Part shown: positions 1 through 8,811 of the stretch, piece after piece | Position numbering within the stretch: position 1 is the first letter of the stretch | Layout of the letters: every line of letters begins with the position of its first letter | Origin: Leptolyngbya boryana PCC 6306 | GTDB lineage: Bacteria; Cyanobacteriota; Cyanobacteriia; Leptolyngbyales; Leptolyngbyaceae | DNA length: 64,000 nucleotides | Assembly (NCBI RefSeq): GCF_000353285.1 | Contig: NZ_KB731324.1 | Coordinates: 5,164,577-5,228,576, forward strand | Direction: 5' to 3' | Made by a program: the position numbers and the translations under genes | The notes under the pieces: model-generated | What the model saw: only the letters and a program-made list of their open reading frames with translations | What the model was told of the DNA's origin: nothing | Databases searched by the model: none

Positions 1-1382
1 TTCGCCAGGGATTTGATACGAATAGTACGCCGATCGGAGAGATTCACACTCTAGTCCGCTTAGATCGCGTTAATCGAGTGGTAAGCAGCGTGAAATATGG
101 CAATCACAGCTATGCTTTTGCGATCGACTCTCAAGGGCAGATTGTTACGCATACGAGCCATACTGATAATCACGCTCATGTGCACTTTCATGAGAGTGAG
201 TTGTTGAAAGCGCTCCCTCAGATGAGCAAAAGCAAAGAGAGCGTTGAGTTGGTAAAGGTCGCCAATCAGATGTACTATCTGGCTTATCTCCCCCTTCAGG
301 AGGTAGAGTGGGCATTGGCATTGGTCATTCCCAAAGAGGATATCGAGTCGCAGGTGCAATTTCTCGACATGATTGCTCTAATTGTGGCGGGAATGGCAGT
401 GGCTCTGTTAGCCATTCTGGTGCAGGTGCAGGCGATGGAGCAAAGACATCTTAAGAAATCCAATGAACTTCTCGAAAAGCGAGTAGAAGCACGTACCAAA
501 GAGTTGTCGGATGCAATGACAAAGCTTCAGCAGTCGCAACTGCGGATGATTCAGAGCGAGAAGATGTCTGCACTGGGTAATTTAGTCGCAGGGGTGGCGC
601 ATGAGATTAATAACCCTGTCAATTTTATTCACGGCAATATTACTTATGTGGATGAGTATACTCAAGCTCTCTTGCACTTGATTCAGCTTTATCAAGAGCA
701 GTTTCCCGATGGGTCTAAGTCGATTCAAGAGTATTTAGCAGAAATTGATTTTGAGTTTCTCGCGCAGGATTTAGAGAAGACCCTAGCTTCTATGCGGATC
801 GGAACCGATCGCATTAAAGAAATTGTGCTTTCTCTGCGTAATTTCTCACGGTTAGATGAAGCAGAAGTCAAACCCGTCAATCTGCATGACGGAATTGATA
901 GTACTTTACTGATTTTGCAACATCGCTTAAAAGCAACACCGGATCAAGCTGCTGTAGAAGTGGTGAAGGACTATGGAGATTTGCCATTCGTTGATTGCTA
1001 TGCGAGCCAACTGAATCAGGTTTTTATGAACATTTTGGCAAATGCACTAGATGCGATGGAAGACCAGCGCGGTCTGTCTCACTCTCAGCCTTGTACGATT
1101 CGGATTAAGACGAAAAAGCTGGAGCACGGGAGAGTTCAGATCGCGATCGCAGACAATGGCCCCGGAATTCCTCCAGAAGTTCAGCCCCGTATCTTTGATC
1201 CGTTTTTTACGACAAAATCGATCGGTAAAGGAACGGGAATGGGGATGTCGATTAGCTATCAGATTGTGACTGAACGACATCAAGGCAAATTGTACTGTGT
1301 GTCTGAAGTGGGCAAAGGAACAGAGTTTTTCCTTGAGATTCCGATTCGTCAGGGGGCGGTGCTCGCTGCTACAGTTTCTTGA
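1..1382 (+). CDS. Sensor histidine kinase, C-terminal part (5' end outside window)
   Basis: The reading frame is open from the first bases (first full codon at 3), so the gene begins before the window; the GTG at 78 is internal. Visible in order: the end of an extracytoplasmic Cache-like sensor domain, a transmembrane helix (about nt 375-430), a coiled-coil linker, a HisKA dimerisation domain with H-box AHEINNP near nt 598-618 (phospho-accepting His), and an HATPase_c domain with N box NILANALDA, G1 ADNGPGIPP, F box FDPFFTTK and G2 GKGTGMGMS. It is a membrane-bound two-component kinase of the cyanobacterial PAS/Cache type. No response regulator lies next to it inside the window, so its partner and signal are unknown. 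Family assignment is firm. Confidence 0.9.
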   Translation, partial: RQGFDTNSTPIGEIHTLVRLDRVNRVVSSVKYGNHSYAFAIDSQGQIVTHTSHTDNHAHVHFHESELLKALPQMSKSKESVELVKVANQMYYLAYLPLQEVEWALALVIPKEDIESQVQFLDMIALIVAGMAVALLAILVQVQAMEQRHLKKSNELLEKRVEARTKELSDAMTKLQQSQLRMIQSEKMSALGNLVAGVAHEINNPVNFIHGNITYVDEYTQALLHLIQLYQEQFPDGSKSIQEYLAEIDFEFLAQDLEKTLASMRIGTDRIKEIVLSLRNFSRLDEAEVKPVNLHDGIDSTLLILQHRLKATPDQAAVEVVKDYGDLPFVDCYASQLNQVFMNILANALDAMEDQRGLSHSQPCTIRIKTKKLEHGRVQIAIADNGPGIPPEVQPRIFDPFFTTKSIGKGTGMGMSISYQIVTERHQGKLYCVSEVGKGTEFFLEIPIRQGAVLAATVS

Positions 1383-1471
1383 GCATTGTGCAGTTGTCGA
1401 TAGGAATTGATAGGCTTGCAATGAAATCGAATCTTTGAGTTTATCGATCAGCAAACTTGAACTTCCTTATC

Positions 1472-1774
1472 TCAAAGCAGAAATCTCAATCGTACAAATG
1501 AAGTAAATTTTGCAATGGTTGCCACGACTTGTAGGATCTCTGTTGAACTATCGATCTGCTGCTTCAATTGCTGCATCTGTTCCACGTCCGCATCTGTACA
1601 AATTATCCCCTCTTTCAAGATTGCTAATCTAGCTTTAGAAAACAGAGCCATTGCGCGATCGCGTTCCTTCTTTAACTGCACCTGCTCATCAAAATCTGCT
1701 TGTCGATAACGAATCTCGATTTTACTCAACAGCTCAGATGCTTGCTGAAAGAAAAGCTCATTTTTCTCGGACAT
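1472..1774 (-). CDS. Small helical protein of unknown function
   Basis: About 100 residues, predicted mostly alpha-helical and charged, without signal peptide or membrane segment. The frame is open further upstream, but the ATG at 1774 is preferred: it lies 2 nt after the TAG stop of the lipoprotein gene and has a GGAG motif upstream. The longer frame would run through the end of that gene. It is the last gene of a three-gene leftward operon (yjbQ, lipoprotein, this gene). No family recognised. The Gln/Glu/Lys-rich pattern with a short hydrophobic C-terminus suggests a coiled coil working with the lipoprotein, which is only inference from context. Confidence 0.6.
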   Translation of the reverse strand: MSEKNELFFQQASELLSKIEIRYRQADFDEQVQLKKERDRAMALFSKARLAILKEGIICTDADVEQMQQLKQQIDSSTEILQVVATIAKFTSFVRLRFLL

Positions 1775-1776
1775 CT

Positions 1777-2748
1777 CTATTTCTCCAAATTCCGAATCCC
1801 AACTTCTGCACCGCGATCGGGAATTCGACTTCCAGCGGCGGCATTGGCTCGATCGAGTAATTTCTGCGCTACTCCACGCCACAACGGGTCAGTTTGAATT
1901 TCCGAGACAATTCGCGTTGCTTTCGTTCTGAGGGTTGTATAGTCTCGTCCTGTAAAGGTAGATGCAGTCGTCAAAATTCTGGGAATCAAAGCATTCATCT
2001 GATTGAGATCCAAATCGTCATAGTGATTTGCAGCTTCAATCACTTCTTTGCCCATTGCTGCTGCTCGCATACATTGAGCCACGGTGAGTTCTAGAATTCG
2101 CTGTTCTTCTTGTTTAATCTGTTGCCACTCGCCTAGAACCTCACCTGCTTGATTTTCTAGCTCGGCTTTTCGTGCAATTAAGGCTGTTTCGCCTGCTTTA
2201 ATTCTGGCTTGAATCGATTGATACTCTTTTTTGATCGCTTGTAGTTTGACGATCGCGGTGGTTCGATGCTGTACTAGCACAGGTGGATTGTCACTAATTG
2301 CTTTTGCTAACACTGCCATCTGTACGGTCAAAGTCTTTGCATACTCTGCTGATTTTTTCACTTCATCTCGGCTCACTGTACTTCTACTATCGAGTTTGGT
2401 GAAAATCTCTGAAAAGCCTTCATACTGGTTTCGCAAGTCTGCAATGAATGTATCCCATTCTGCAACTTTCGGCGGTTGGAATGGGTCGATCGCTAAATCA
2501 ATAATCTCCCCACTCACTTCAACCTTAGAGTTCAAAATTCGATTTACAAAAGCCTGACGGATTTCAGCACTCGATCGAGTCGGCGCTTCCAATTCTCGTT
2601 TTCGCATGGTGTCAATGGCTTCGATCGCGCTCAAGGACTCATTGCGAAACTGAAGTGCTGCTCCCTGAAGTGCCCGTGCTTTCTCGACACTACAGCCTCC
2701 TAGCGCCAGACTTCCCATGATCAAAACTGAAACCGCCCATCGCCTCAT
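1777..2748 (-). CDS. Lipoprotein with long helical domain, unknown function
   Basis: The start at 2748 (MRRWAVSV) is chosen over one seven codons upstream because GTGGAG lies just before it and a lipoprotein signal peptide then begins at once: positively charged n-region, hydrophobic core, lipobox LGGC. The mature protein of about 300 residues is largely helical with heptad-like stretches, so it is probably anchored to a membrane and faces the periplasm or thylakoid lumen. It starts 13 nt after the yjbQ stop and ends 2 nt before the next gene, so the three are likely co-transcribed. I do not recognise the family. The lipoprotein call is sound; function is unknown. Confidence 0.7.
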   Translation of the reverse strand: MRRWAVSVLIMGSLALGGCSVEKARALQGAALQFRNESLSAIEAIDTMRKRELEAPTRSSAEIRQAFVNRILNSKVEVSGEIIDLAIDPFQPPKVAEWDTFIADLRNQYEGFSEIFTKLDSRSTVSRDEVKKSAEYAKTLTVQMAVLAKAISDNPPVLVQHRTTAIVKLQAIKKEYQSIQARIKAGETALIARKAELENQAGEVLGEWQQIKQEEQRILELTVAQCMRAAAMGKEVIEAANHYDDLDLNQMNALIPRILTTASTFTGRDYTTLRTKATRIVSEIQTDPLWRGVAQKLLDRANAAAGSRIPDRGAEVGIRNLEK

Positions 2749-2761
2749 GGTTTGTTCTCCA

Positions 2762-3175
2762 CTATTCACCCATCACATGCACAACTAGTTCTCTAGTGTG
2801 CCGATGCTGCCGATGCTCCCATAGATAAATTCCTTGCCAAGTTCCGAGCACGAGCCGACCCTGAGAAATTGGAATCTGTTCTGAAGAATGGGTTAAGACT
2901 GTCCGAATATGAGCGGGCATATCGTCTGGACCTTCTGTACTATGAATATAGTTTTCCCACTCTGGAACAAGCTTGGCAAAGAAATTCTCTAGATCTTGCA
3001 ACACATCTGGATCAGCGTTTTCCTGAATGATCAAACTTGCAGAAGTATGTCGTAAAAACAAGTTGCACAAGCCAGTTTTAATTCCAGAGTCAGCTACGAT
3101 CGCATTCACCTGCGAAGTAATTTTTAGCAAAGACTTCCCCTGCGTTGTGATTCTTAAAATCTTCTGATGCTGCAT
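2762..3175 (-). CDS. YjbQ/UPF0047 family protein (secondary thiamine-phosphate synthase type)
   Basis: A compact protein of about 137 residues with the hallmark motifs of the YjbQ (UPF0047) family: HTSASL, the acidic ENADPD segment, a central GPDDMPAHIRT stretch, and GTWQGIYLWEHR near the C-terminus. Family members form trimers, and the E. coli member has weak thiamine-phosphate synthase activity; the physiological role is not settled. The start at 3175 (MQHQKI) has AGGGA upstream and matches usual family length; an upstream in-frame ATG at 3202 would add nine residues. First gene of the leftward operon with the lipoprotein, divergent from the AraC gene across 123 bp. Confidence 0.85.
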   Translation of the reverse strand: MQHQKILRITTQGKSLLKITSQVNAIVADSGIKTGLCNLFLRHTSASLIIQENADPDVLQDLENFFAKLVPEWENYIHSTEGPDDMPAHIRTVLTHSSEQIPISQGRLVLGTWQGIYLWEHRQHRHTRELVVHVMGE

Positions 3176-3298
3176 GTTAATCCCTGTAACACTGAATACC
3201 ATTATTCAAGCGAATTCGATCGCGCTTTCAGCTTAAGAAATGATTAACTGTGTGCAAGCATGAGTCACAATTAAATTGCAGGAATTAAAATCAAACGC

Positions 3299-4192
3299 AT
3301 GTTAAAGATCAACATTGCTGAAGAGAAAGTGGCTGCATATGAACGGGTGTTTCGGCGATCGCCTCAGTTGACAAGTTTGCAGGCGGGATGGCAAGGGATT
3401 TACTTTGCATACGATTTCATGCCTCCTGGAGAAACGCCTGAAGTCATTTCTACGCAAAATGGGATTGCGATTTTTACGAATACAGGTAAATCTCAAGTTG
3501 CAGAGCGATCGCTGAATGGTCAATTCCGATGCGAACAAGTAGCAGACGGCAATATGGTAATTGTTCCAGCTCATACGAGTTGCCAAAGTCGCTGGTTTGA
3601 TTATGGTGGTGTGATCTTTTTTAGCGTTGAGTCTTCAGTGATTGCTCATGCTGTGCATGAAGTAGGAAATTCTGATCGGATTGAGCTACTTCCCCAATTT
3701 GCTACGGCTGATCCGTTCGTTTATCAAGCGGCTGTTGCTTTGAAATCTGTACTAGAGCAGGAAGGAAGTGCAAGTCGGCTCTATGGTGAAGCGATCTCAA
3801 ATGCTTTGATTGTGCATACGATCCAGCATTATTCAAATCGTCGCCCTTTACTGCAAACCTACGAAAACGGGCTTTCTCACTATCGATTGCGGCATGTGAT
3901 TGAGTATATTCAGGCTCATTTAGAGCAGGATCTGAGCTTAAATGAACTTGCTGCGATCGCTCAAATGAGTCCGCATTACTTTTCTCAATTGTTCAAACAA
4001 TCGACTGGCGTGACTCCGCATCAGTTTGTAATTCGAGCAAGGGTTGAGCGTGCGAGAGAATTGTTGATGACTCGAAAATGGTCGATCGCTGAAGTTGCCA
4101 AAATGGTTGGATTCGTGGATCAGAGCCATTTACATCGTCACTGTAAGCGCTTGCTCGGTGTGACCCCAAGCATGATCCAAAACCAGGCGTAA
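3299..4192 (+). CDS. AraC-family transcriptional regulator
   Basis: 297 residues. The C-terminal 100 residues hold the two helix-turn-helix units typical of AraC/XylS proteins: LNELAAIAQMSPHYFSQLFK, then IAEVAKMVGFVDQSHLHRHCK, ending in the usual GVTPS segment. The N-terminal two thirds resemble a cupin-like effector domain but I see no specific ligand signature. The gene ends 86 bp upstream of the NdhH gene on the same strand, and is divergent from the yjbQ operon, so either is a possible target. Assignment to the family is secure; effector unknown. Confidence 0.9.
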   Translation: MLKINIAEEKVAAYERVFRRSPQLTSLQAGWQGIYFAYDFMPPGETPEVISTQNGIAIFTNTGKSQVAERSLNGQFRCEQVADGNMVIVPAHTSCQSRWFDYGGVIFFSVESSVIAHAVHEVGNSDRIELLPQFATADPFVYQAAVALKSVLEQEGSASRLYGEAISNALIVHTIQHYSNRRPLLQTYENGLSHYRLRHVIEYIQAHLEQDLSLNELAAIAQMSPHYFSQLFKQSTGVTPHQFVIRARVERARELLMTRKWSIAEVAKMVGFVDQSHLHRHCKRLLGVTPSMIQNQA

Positions 4193-4278
4193 CAATCTAC
4201 AAAAAACGGAAGAATCTACAAGATCTGTGCGAATGAGTTGTGGATAGTGGAGGCAAGCGCACTTCAGGAATTCAACTC

Positions 4279-5463
4279 ATGGGATGGATTGAAACGAAAA
4301 CAGAGCCGATGGTGATCAATATGGGTCCTCACCATCCAGCGATGCATGGCTGCTTCCGAATTATTGTCACATTGGATGGCGAAGATGTTCTAGACTGTGA
4401 ACCTGTGATTGGCTATCTGCATCGTGGCATGGAAAAGATTGCAGAAAACCGCACGAATACAATGTTCATTCCCTATACGAGTCGCTGGGACTACTATGGT
4501 GGAATGTTCAATGAAGCAGTGACCGTGAATGCAGTTGAGAAATTAGCTCAAATCGAAGTTCCGAGACGAGCGAGCTATATTCGGATGATCATGCTCGAAC
4601 TGACGCGAATTGTGAATCATTTGCTATGGCTTGGCCCGTTTGTGGGAGATGTGGGAACGCAGGCTTTATTCTTTCCAACGATGCGCGATCGCGAAATGAT
4701 TCTTGATTTATTTGAAGCGGTTTCAGGCTATCGCATGGTGAATCACAATTACTTTCGAGTGGGTGGAGTGGCTGCTGATCTGCCGTATGGTTGGGTCGAT
4801 AAATGTGCTGATTTCTGCACTTACATGTTGCCGACCTTAGATGAGTATGAGCGACTGATGAGTGATAATCCTATCTTTCGACGACGGTTAGAAGGGATCG
4901 GAGTCCTCACGAGTGAAGATGCCATCAATTGGGGTGTGACAGGACCCATGCTACGGGCATCTGGCGTGAAATGGGATTTGCGAAAGGTGGATCATTATGA
5001 GTGCTATGACGAGCTAGATTGGGAGATTCAGTGGGATACGGCGGGCGATTGCTATGCTCGATATGCGGTACGGATACGGGAAATGCGAGAATCGATCAAG
5101 ATAATTCAGCAGGCATTAAAAGCTTTGCCAGGTGGAGCTTATGAGAATTTAGAAGCTCAGCGAATTCAGGCAGGCCCGAAATCTGAATGGAATGGGTTTG
5201 ACTATCAGTTTATTGCGAGAAAAATTGCTCCAACTTTCAAGATTCCGAAGGGTGAGCATTATGTTCGGGTTGAGTCAGGTCGAGGAGAGCTAGGAATTTT
5301 TATCATTGGCGATGACAATGTGTTTCCGTGGCGTTGGAAGATCCGCCCTGGAGATTTCAACAATCTGCAAGTGCTGCCGAAATTGATTCAAGGGCGGAAG
5401 GTGGCGGACATTTTTGTGATTTTAGCGAGTATTGATTTGGTGATGGGATCAATCGATCGATAA
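4279..5463 (+). CDS. ndhH: NAD(P)H-quinone oxidoreductase subunit H (NdhH), possibly a paralogue
   Basis: 394 residues, the normal length for the 49-kDa-type NdhH subunit of the photosynthetic NDH-1 complex, which sits on the stromal arm next to the quinone site and supports respiration and cyclic electron flow. Start at 4279 ([10 protein letters not shown]) matches the family; the open frame upstream at 4240 is not conserved. Clear motifs: [75 protein letters not shown], and the C-terminal MGSIDR. Several normally invariant-looking positions differ from the cyanobacterial form I remember, so it may be a second, diverged copy. Downstream of an AraC regulator; no other ndh gene is nearby, which is usual for ndhH. 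Confidence 0.9.
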   Translation: MGWIETKTEPMVINMGPHHPAMHGCFRIIVTLDGEDVLDCEPVIGYLHRGMEKIAENRTNTMFIPYTSRWDYYGGMFNEAVTVNAVEKLAQIEVPRRASYIRMIMLELTRIVNHLLWLGPFVGDVGTQALFFPTMRDREMILDLFEAVSGYRMVNHNYFRVGGVAADLPYGWVDKCADFCTYMLPTLDEYERLMSDNPIFRRRLEGIGVLTSEDAINWGVTGPMLRASGVKWDLRKVDHYECYDELDWEIQWDTAGDCYARYAVRIREMRESIKIIQQALKALPGGAYENLEAQRIQAGPKSEWNGFDYQFIARKIAPTFKIPKGEHYVRVESGRGELGIFIIGDDNVFPWRWKIRPGDFNNLQVLPKLIQGRKVADIFVILASIDLVMGSIDR

Positions 5464-5502
5464 GTTTCCTGATGCAATCGATCGATCCTGGGGACTCTTT
5501 TT
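5452..5502 (+). terminator. Candidate terminator after ndhH
   Basis: Two copies of ATCGATCGAT (5452-5461 and 5477-5486) can pair into a 10-bp stem over a 15-nt loop, with a T-run at 5498-5502. The left arm overlaps the ndhH stop codon. The T-run is 11 nt from the stem, so it is a weak candidate. It sits between convergent ndhH and the glnT-type gene. Confidence 0.35.
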
Positions 5503-5517
5503 GACACTTAGCTTATA

Positions 5518-6819
5518 CTAGCAGTCCAATGTGTTGTCCAGTTCCCAAGGCGTAATGGAAGCATTTGCTTGTTGCCATTCTTGATATTTAAGTTTGAGAT
5601 ATGCAGAAGTAAAAGACTTACCCAAAGATTTACCAATTACCTCACTCTTCTCCAAACACCGCAACGCATCTAACAAGTTTGCAGGTAGAGTCTTAGCCTC
5701 GCCAGCAGGTAGCGGATCAGTATAGCTATTGTTATCGCGTCGAACCCCTGGATCAAGCTTCTGATTAATTCCATCCAGTCCTGCCGCGATCAAAGCAGCA
5801 GGCAGTAAGTAAGGGTTTGCAGACCCATCTGGTAGTCGGCATTCAAACCGTCCTGCATCGGGAATCCGAATGGTATGAGTTCGATTGTTCCCGCTATAAC
5901 TTACAGTATTAGGTGACCAGGTTGCGCCTGATAGCGTTGCAGGGGCATTGATTCGCTTGTAAGAATTTATAGTCGGATTCGTAATCGCACAAAGCGCTTC
6001 GGCTGAATTCAACACTCCTGCAATGAATTGATACCCCAGTTGCGAAAGTCCTAATTCTCCTTGTGGGTCATAGAAAAGATTCTCTTTGTCGCTACTATCC
6101 CAAATTGAAAGATGAGTATGGCAACCATTTCCCGTTAAATGTGCAAAGGGTTTAGGCATGAAGGTTGCGCGGAGTCCGTGTTTTTGCGCGATCGCTTTCA
6201 CCATGTACTTAAAGAACGCATGTCGATCGGCGGTGACAAGAGCATCCGCATACTTCCAATTCATCTCGAACTGACCATTGCCATCTTCGTGATCATTCTG
6301 GTAAGCTCCCCAACCGAGCGTGAGCATTACGTCACAAATTTCGCGAATCACTTCATATCGACGCATTAAAGACTGCTGATCATAGCAAGGCTTACTTTGC
6401 CGATCGAGCTTATCGGAAATGTCTTCTCCATCTGCACTCAGCAAAAAATACTCACATTCCACGCCAGTCTTGACTCGATAGCCTAGATCCTCAGCTTGTT
6501 TTAGAACTCGTTTCAAGACGACTCGTGGAGCTTGTTCTAAAGGTTCTCCAGTAATCGTATGCAAATCCGCAGGCATCCAAGCGACATCAGGTTGCCAGGG
6601 AAGCTGGATCAATTGATCTGGGTCAGGAATTGCCAAGATATCAGGATCAGCCGGAGTCATGTCTAACCAAGCTGCAAATCCTGCAAATCCTGCGCCATCG
6701 GATGCCATTTGATCGATACTTTCAGCCGGAACTAACTTCGATCGCTGAACGCCAAAGAGATCAGTAAATGAAATCAGAAAGTAGCGAATTCCTTGATCAC
6801 GAGCGATTTGAGAAAGCAT
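5518..6819 (-). CDS. glnT: Type III (GlnT-class) glutamine synthetase / glutamine synthetase-like ligase
   Basis: 433 residues, matching the GlnT-type glutamate-ammonia ligase length. Glutamine-synthetase fold motifs are visible: N-terminal beta-grasp with SFTDLFGVQR, metal site GVECEYFLL, NDHEDGNGQFE, the metal-binding His in GNGCHTHLSIWD, NSYKRINAP and the C-terminal RIPDAGRFECRLPDGSANPYL region (shown here in parts: RIPDAGRFE and RLPDGSANPY). Members either make glutamine or gamma-glutamylate other amines, and sequence alone does not settle which. Last gene of a leftward operon, 3 nt after the hydrolase/acyltransferase-like gene. The partners argue for a specialised substrate rather than general ammonia assimilation (inference). 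Confidence 0.8.
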   Translation of the reverse strand: MLSQIARDQGIRYFLISFTDLFGVQRSKLVPAESIDQMASDGAGFAGFAAWLDMTPADPDILAIPDPDQLIQLPWQPDVAWMPADLHTITGEPLEQAPRVVLKRVLKQAEDLGYRVKTGVECEYFLLSADGEDISDKLDRQSKPCYDQQSLMRRYEVIREICDVMLTLGWGAYQNDHEDGNGQFEMNWKYADALVTADRHAFFKYMVKAIAQKHGLRATFMPKPFAHLTGNGCHTHLSIWDSSDKENLFYDPQGELGLSQLGYQFIAGVLNSAEALCAITNPTINSYKRINAPATLSGATWSPNTVSYSGNNRTHTIRIPDAGRFECRLPDGSANPYLLPAALIAAGLDGINQKLDPGVRRDNNSYTDPLPAGEAKTLPANLLDALRCLEKSEVIGKSLGKSFTSAYLKLKYQEWQQANASITPWELDNTLDC

Positions 6820-6822
6820 AGG

Positions 6823-7809
6823 TCAGTGGCTTAATAGAGTGGAAATGTGCGATCGAATAAAGGCTTCGTCGTCTGGACTTTGATAAGGATTGCCTGCGCG
6901 ATGTCCCCAGATTGATCGAATCGGATGATACTCTGCATTGGGGAGCAATTCTGCTTCTGCTGCACAATCTTCTGGCGTGAAATACAAATCTGTAGTTGCA
7001 GGCATGACCAGTGTTTTCGCTTGAATCGCGCCAAGTGCGGTTTGATAATCTCCTTGATAGATGGGATTGTCACTCACATCGCAGTCTAACCAAGTCTGAA
7101 TCATGGCTAAAAGATTGTGCGGATCACGCTTGCGGTAGCTCGCTTCCCAAAATCGTACAAGATAGTCGTCAAGCGACGTGTAGCCTAGTGGATAGTAGAG
7201 TTTTTCTCGGTAAAAGGCTTGAGAAGCTGCCCAACTTGCATAGATCCGAGCAAAGGCTTGAAATCCTCGATCGGGAACGGCTTCAAATCTCGTTCCATTC
7301 CAAGCCGGATCAGCCGTTAATGCACTCCGCAAACTTTGCAGAAAGATGCGATTGTGATCGGTGGTTCGAGCCGTTCCACATAATGCAGCAATGCGTAGCA
7401 CCTTCTCAGGATACAGCGCGCCCCAGTGATAAGCTTGCTGTGCGCCCATTGACCAACCGTAAATTAAAGCTAGTTGATCGATTTGAAATACTTCTTCTAG
7501 AAGTTGCTTCTGGGCACGAACATTATCGAAATGGCTAAAAATCCCCCAATCGCTGTTACTTGGCGAAGTTGAAAGACCATTGCCAAACATATTGGGAATG
7601 ATCACAAAGTACTTTGTCGGATCTAAGATGCCATCTGGACGAATCAACCAATCAATGTCTGAATGCTGCGCGCCGTAAGAGGTTGGATAGAGAATTGCAT
7701 TTGAGCGATCGTCATTTAACGTTCCATAAGTTTGATAGACGATCTGAGCTTCACTGAGCGTTTTCCCACAGTAAAGCTCAAAATTTTTCAGCGTAAAACA
7801 CTCACTCAT
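6823..7809 (-). CDS. Homoserine O-acetyltransferase-like alpha/beta-hydrolase
   Basis: 328 residues. The overall pattern is that of the MetX (homoserine O-acetyltransferase) superfamily: YQTYGTLN near the start, a nucleophile elbow GWSMGAQQAYHWG with Ser120, a late Asp in MPATTDLYFTPED and His in SIWGHRAGNP. Homologues of this shorter type are often annotated only as alpha/beta-fold hydrolase and need not acetylate homoserine. Its start codon overlaps the desaturase stop (ATGA), and its stop is 3 nt before the glnT-type gene, so all three should be translated together. Activity could be acyl transfer or hydrolysis; substrate unknown. Confidence 0.8.
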   Translation of the reverse strand: MSECFTLKNFELYCGKTLSEAQIVYQTYGTLNDDRSNAILYPTSYGAQHSDIDWLIRPDGILDPTKYFVIIPNMFGNGLSTSPSNSDWGIFSHFDNVRAQKQLLEEVFQIDQLALIYGWSMGAQQAYHWGALYPEKVLRIAALCGTARTTDHNRIFLQSLRSALTADPAWNGTRFEAVPDRGFQAFARIYASWAASQAFYREKLYYPLGYTSLDDYLVRFWEASYRKRDPHNLLAMIQTWLDCDVSDNPIYQGDYQTALGAIQAKTLVMPATTDLYFTPEDCAAEAELLPNAEYHPIRSIWGHRAGNPYQSPDDEAFIRSHISTLLSH

Positions 7810-8732
7810 ACAAGCTTTGTTGCAATATCGAGGTTAACTTTGATATAGCCTGAATCAACGTGAGCAAGATGCTGCTTAATTTGCTCGTGTGCTGCTGGCA
7901 GTTGGTGGAATGGGATTGAGGGATACATGTGATGTTCCGCATGAAACGGCATATTCCACATGATGAATTGCATCGGGAATAAGGTCATGACCGATCGAGT
8001 ATTCGTCAATGGATTATCATCATGGCTGCATCCGGTATGTTCTGCGAAGAGATAGCCTCTCAGAATCGGCTGCGCGACAAAGAGCGGGAAAAGCCAATAC
8101 ATCACAAACCAGGGTTTCTGAACTGCGATCGACACTAAAATCGCGACCCCATAGACCGCAAGCTGGAGCCGAGTAGAGCGAATTACCTCTGCCCGCGCTT
8201 CTTCTGAAATATAGGGATAGTCTTCAACTTGTCCTAAAGCAACTCGAATATGAGTGGTAAGCTTACTCCACCACCAAGGCAATCCGCTAATCATCCACAA
8301 GTACTCTCCTAAGTTCTTGGGCATTGGATCGCTGAGTTCTGGGTCTTTTTCTAGATTTTGCACATAGCGATGATGCCATTTGTGATAGCGCCGATAGAAT
8401 GCGCCGTTATAAAAGGACAGCACTCCAGCAAACCAGCACACGAAATCGTTCAATGTATTGTTTTCAAAAGCAGTTCGATGTGAACATTCATGCAACGGAG
8501 CAAACATTGCAGCCAAGCTATAACCATAGATCACCAAAGCTGGCACAGCAATTGCCCAATTGTGACCAAAGTTAGTTCCCCATAGGTATCCGCTCACTCC
8601 CAGAATTAGCAGGTGAGCAGTAAAACGGATTAATCCTTTCAAGGTCGATCGAGTATTCAATTCTTTCAGAGCGGCAGTTGTGAGAACTGTTCTGTCTCCT
8701 AACAGGTTAGACTCAGAAATAGTCGGGTTCAT
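7806..8732 (-). CDS. Membrane fatty-acid desaturase / hydroxylase family protein
   Basis: 308 residues with four or more hydrophobic segments and the three histidine clusters of membrane diiron desaturases: HECSH (residues 81-85), HKWHH (117-121) and HAEHH (about 264). The family introduces double bonds or hydroxyls into acyl lipids, carotenoids or small amphipathic substrates. The third box HAEHH and the compact size resemble the RtxC/alkane-hydroxylase-like branch more than the main DesA/B/C enzymes, a judgement by eye. First gene of the leftward operon, divergent from the GntR repressor over 79 bp that contain a perfect 14-bp palindrome. Confidence 0.85.
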   Translation of the reverse strand: MNPTISESNLLGDRTVLTTAALKELNTRSTLKGLIRFTAHLLILGVSGYLWGTNFGHNWAIAVPALVIYGYSLAAMFAPLHECSHRTAFENNTLNDFVCWFAGVLSFYNGAFYRRYHKWHHRYVQNLEKDPELSDPMPKNLGEYLWMISGLPWWWSKLTTHIRVALGQVEDYPYISEEARAEVIRSTRLQLAVYGVAILVSIAVQKPWFVMYWLFPLFVAQPILRGYLFAEHTGCSHDDNPLTNTRSVMTLFPMQFIMWNMPFHAEHHMYPSIPFHQLPAAHEQIKQHLAHVDSGYIKVNLDIATKLV

Positions 8733-8746
8733 AGCTCATCTTTCAA

Positions 8747-8760
8747 CTTGTTATAACAAG
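8747..8760. promoter_or_regulatory. Perfect 14-bp palindrome, likely GntR/UTRA operator
   Basis: CTTGTTATAACAAG is a perfect inverted repeat lying 14 bp upstream of the desaturase start and 51 bp upstream of the gntR start, in the only intergenic space between these divergent units. GntR/HutC-type proteins bind short AT-centred palindromes, so autoregulation and control of the operon by one site is the simple reading. Binding is inferred. Confidence 0.6.
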
Positions 8761-8811
8761 CCTAATTTTAGAGCAATTGTGGATCTGTACTTGAGGCTAC
8801 CAAACTAAAAA

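Noticed and set aside
1047-1454. Antisense open frame over the histidine kinase
   Set aside because: Shadow of the kinase gene, with no family features.
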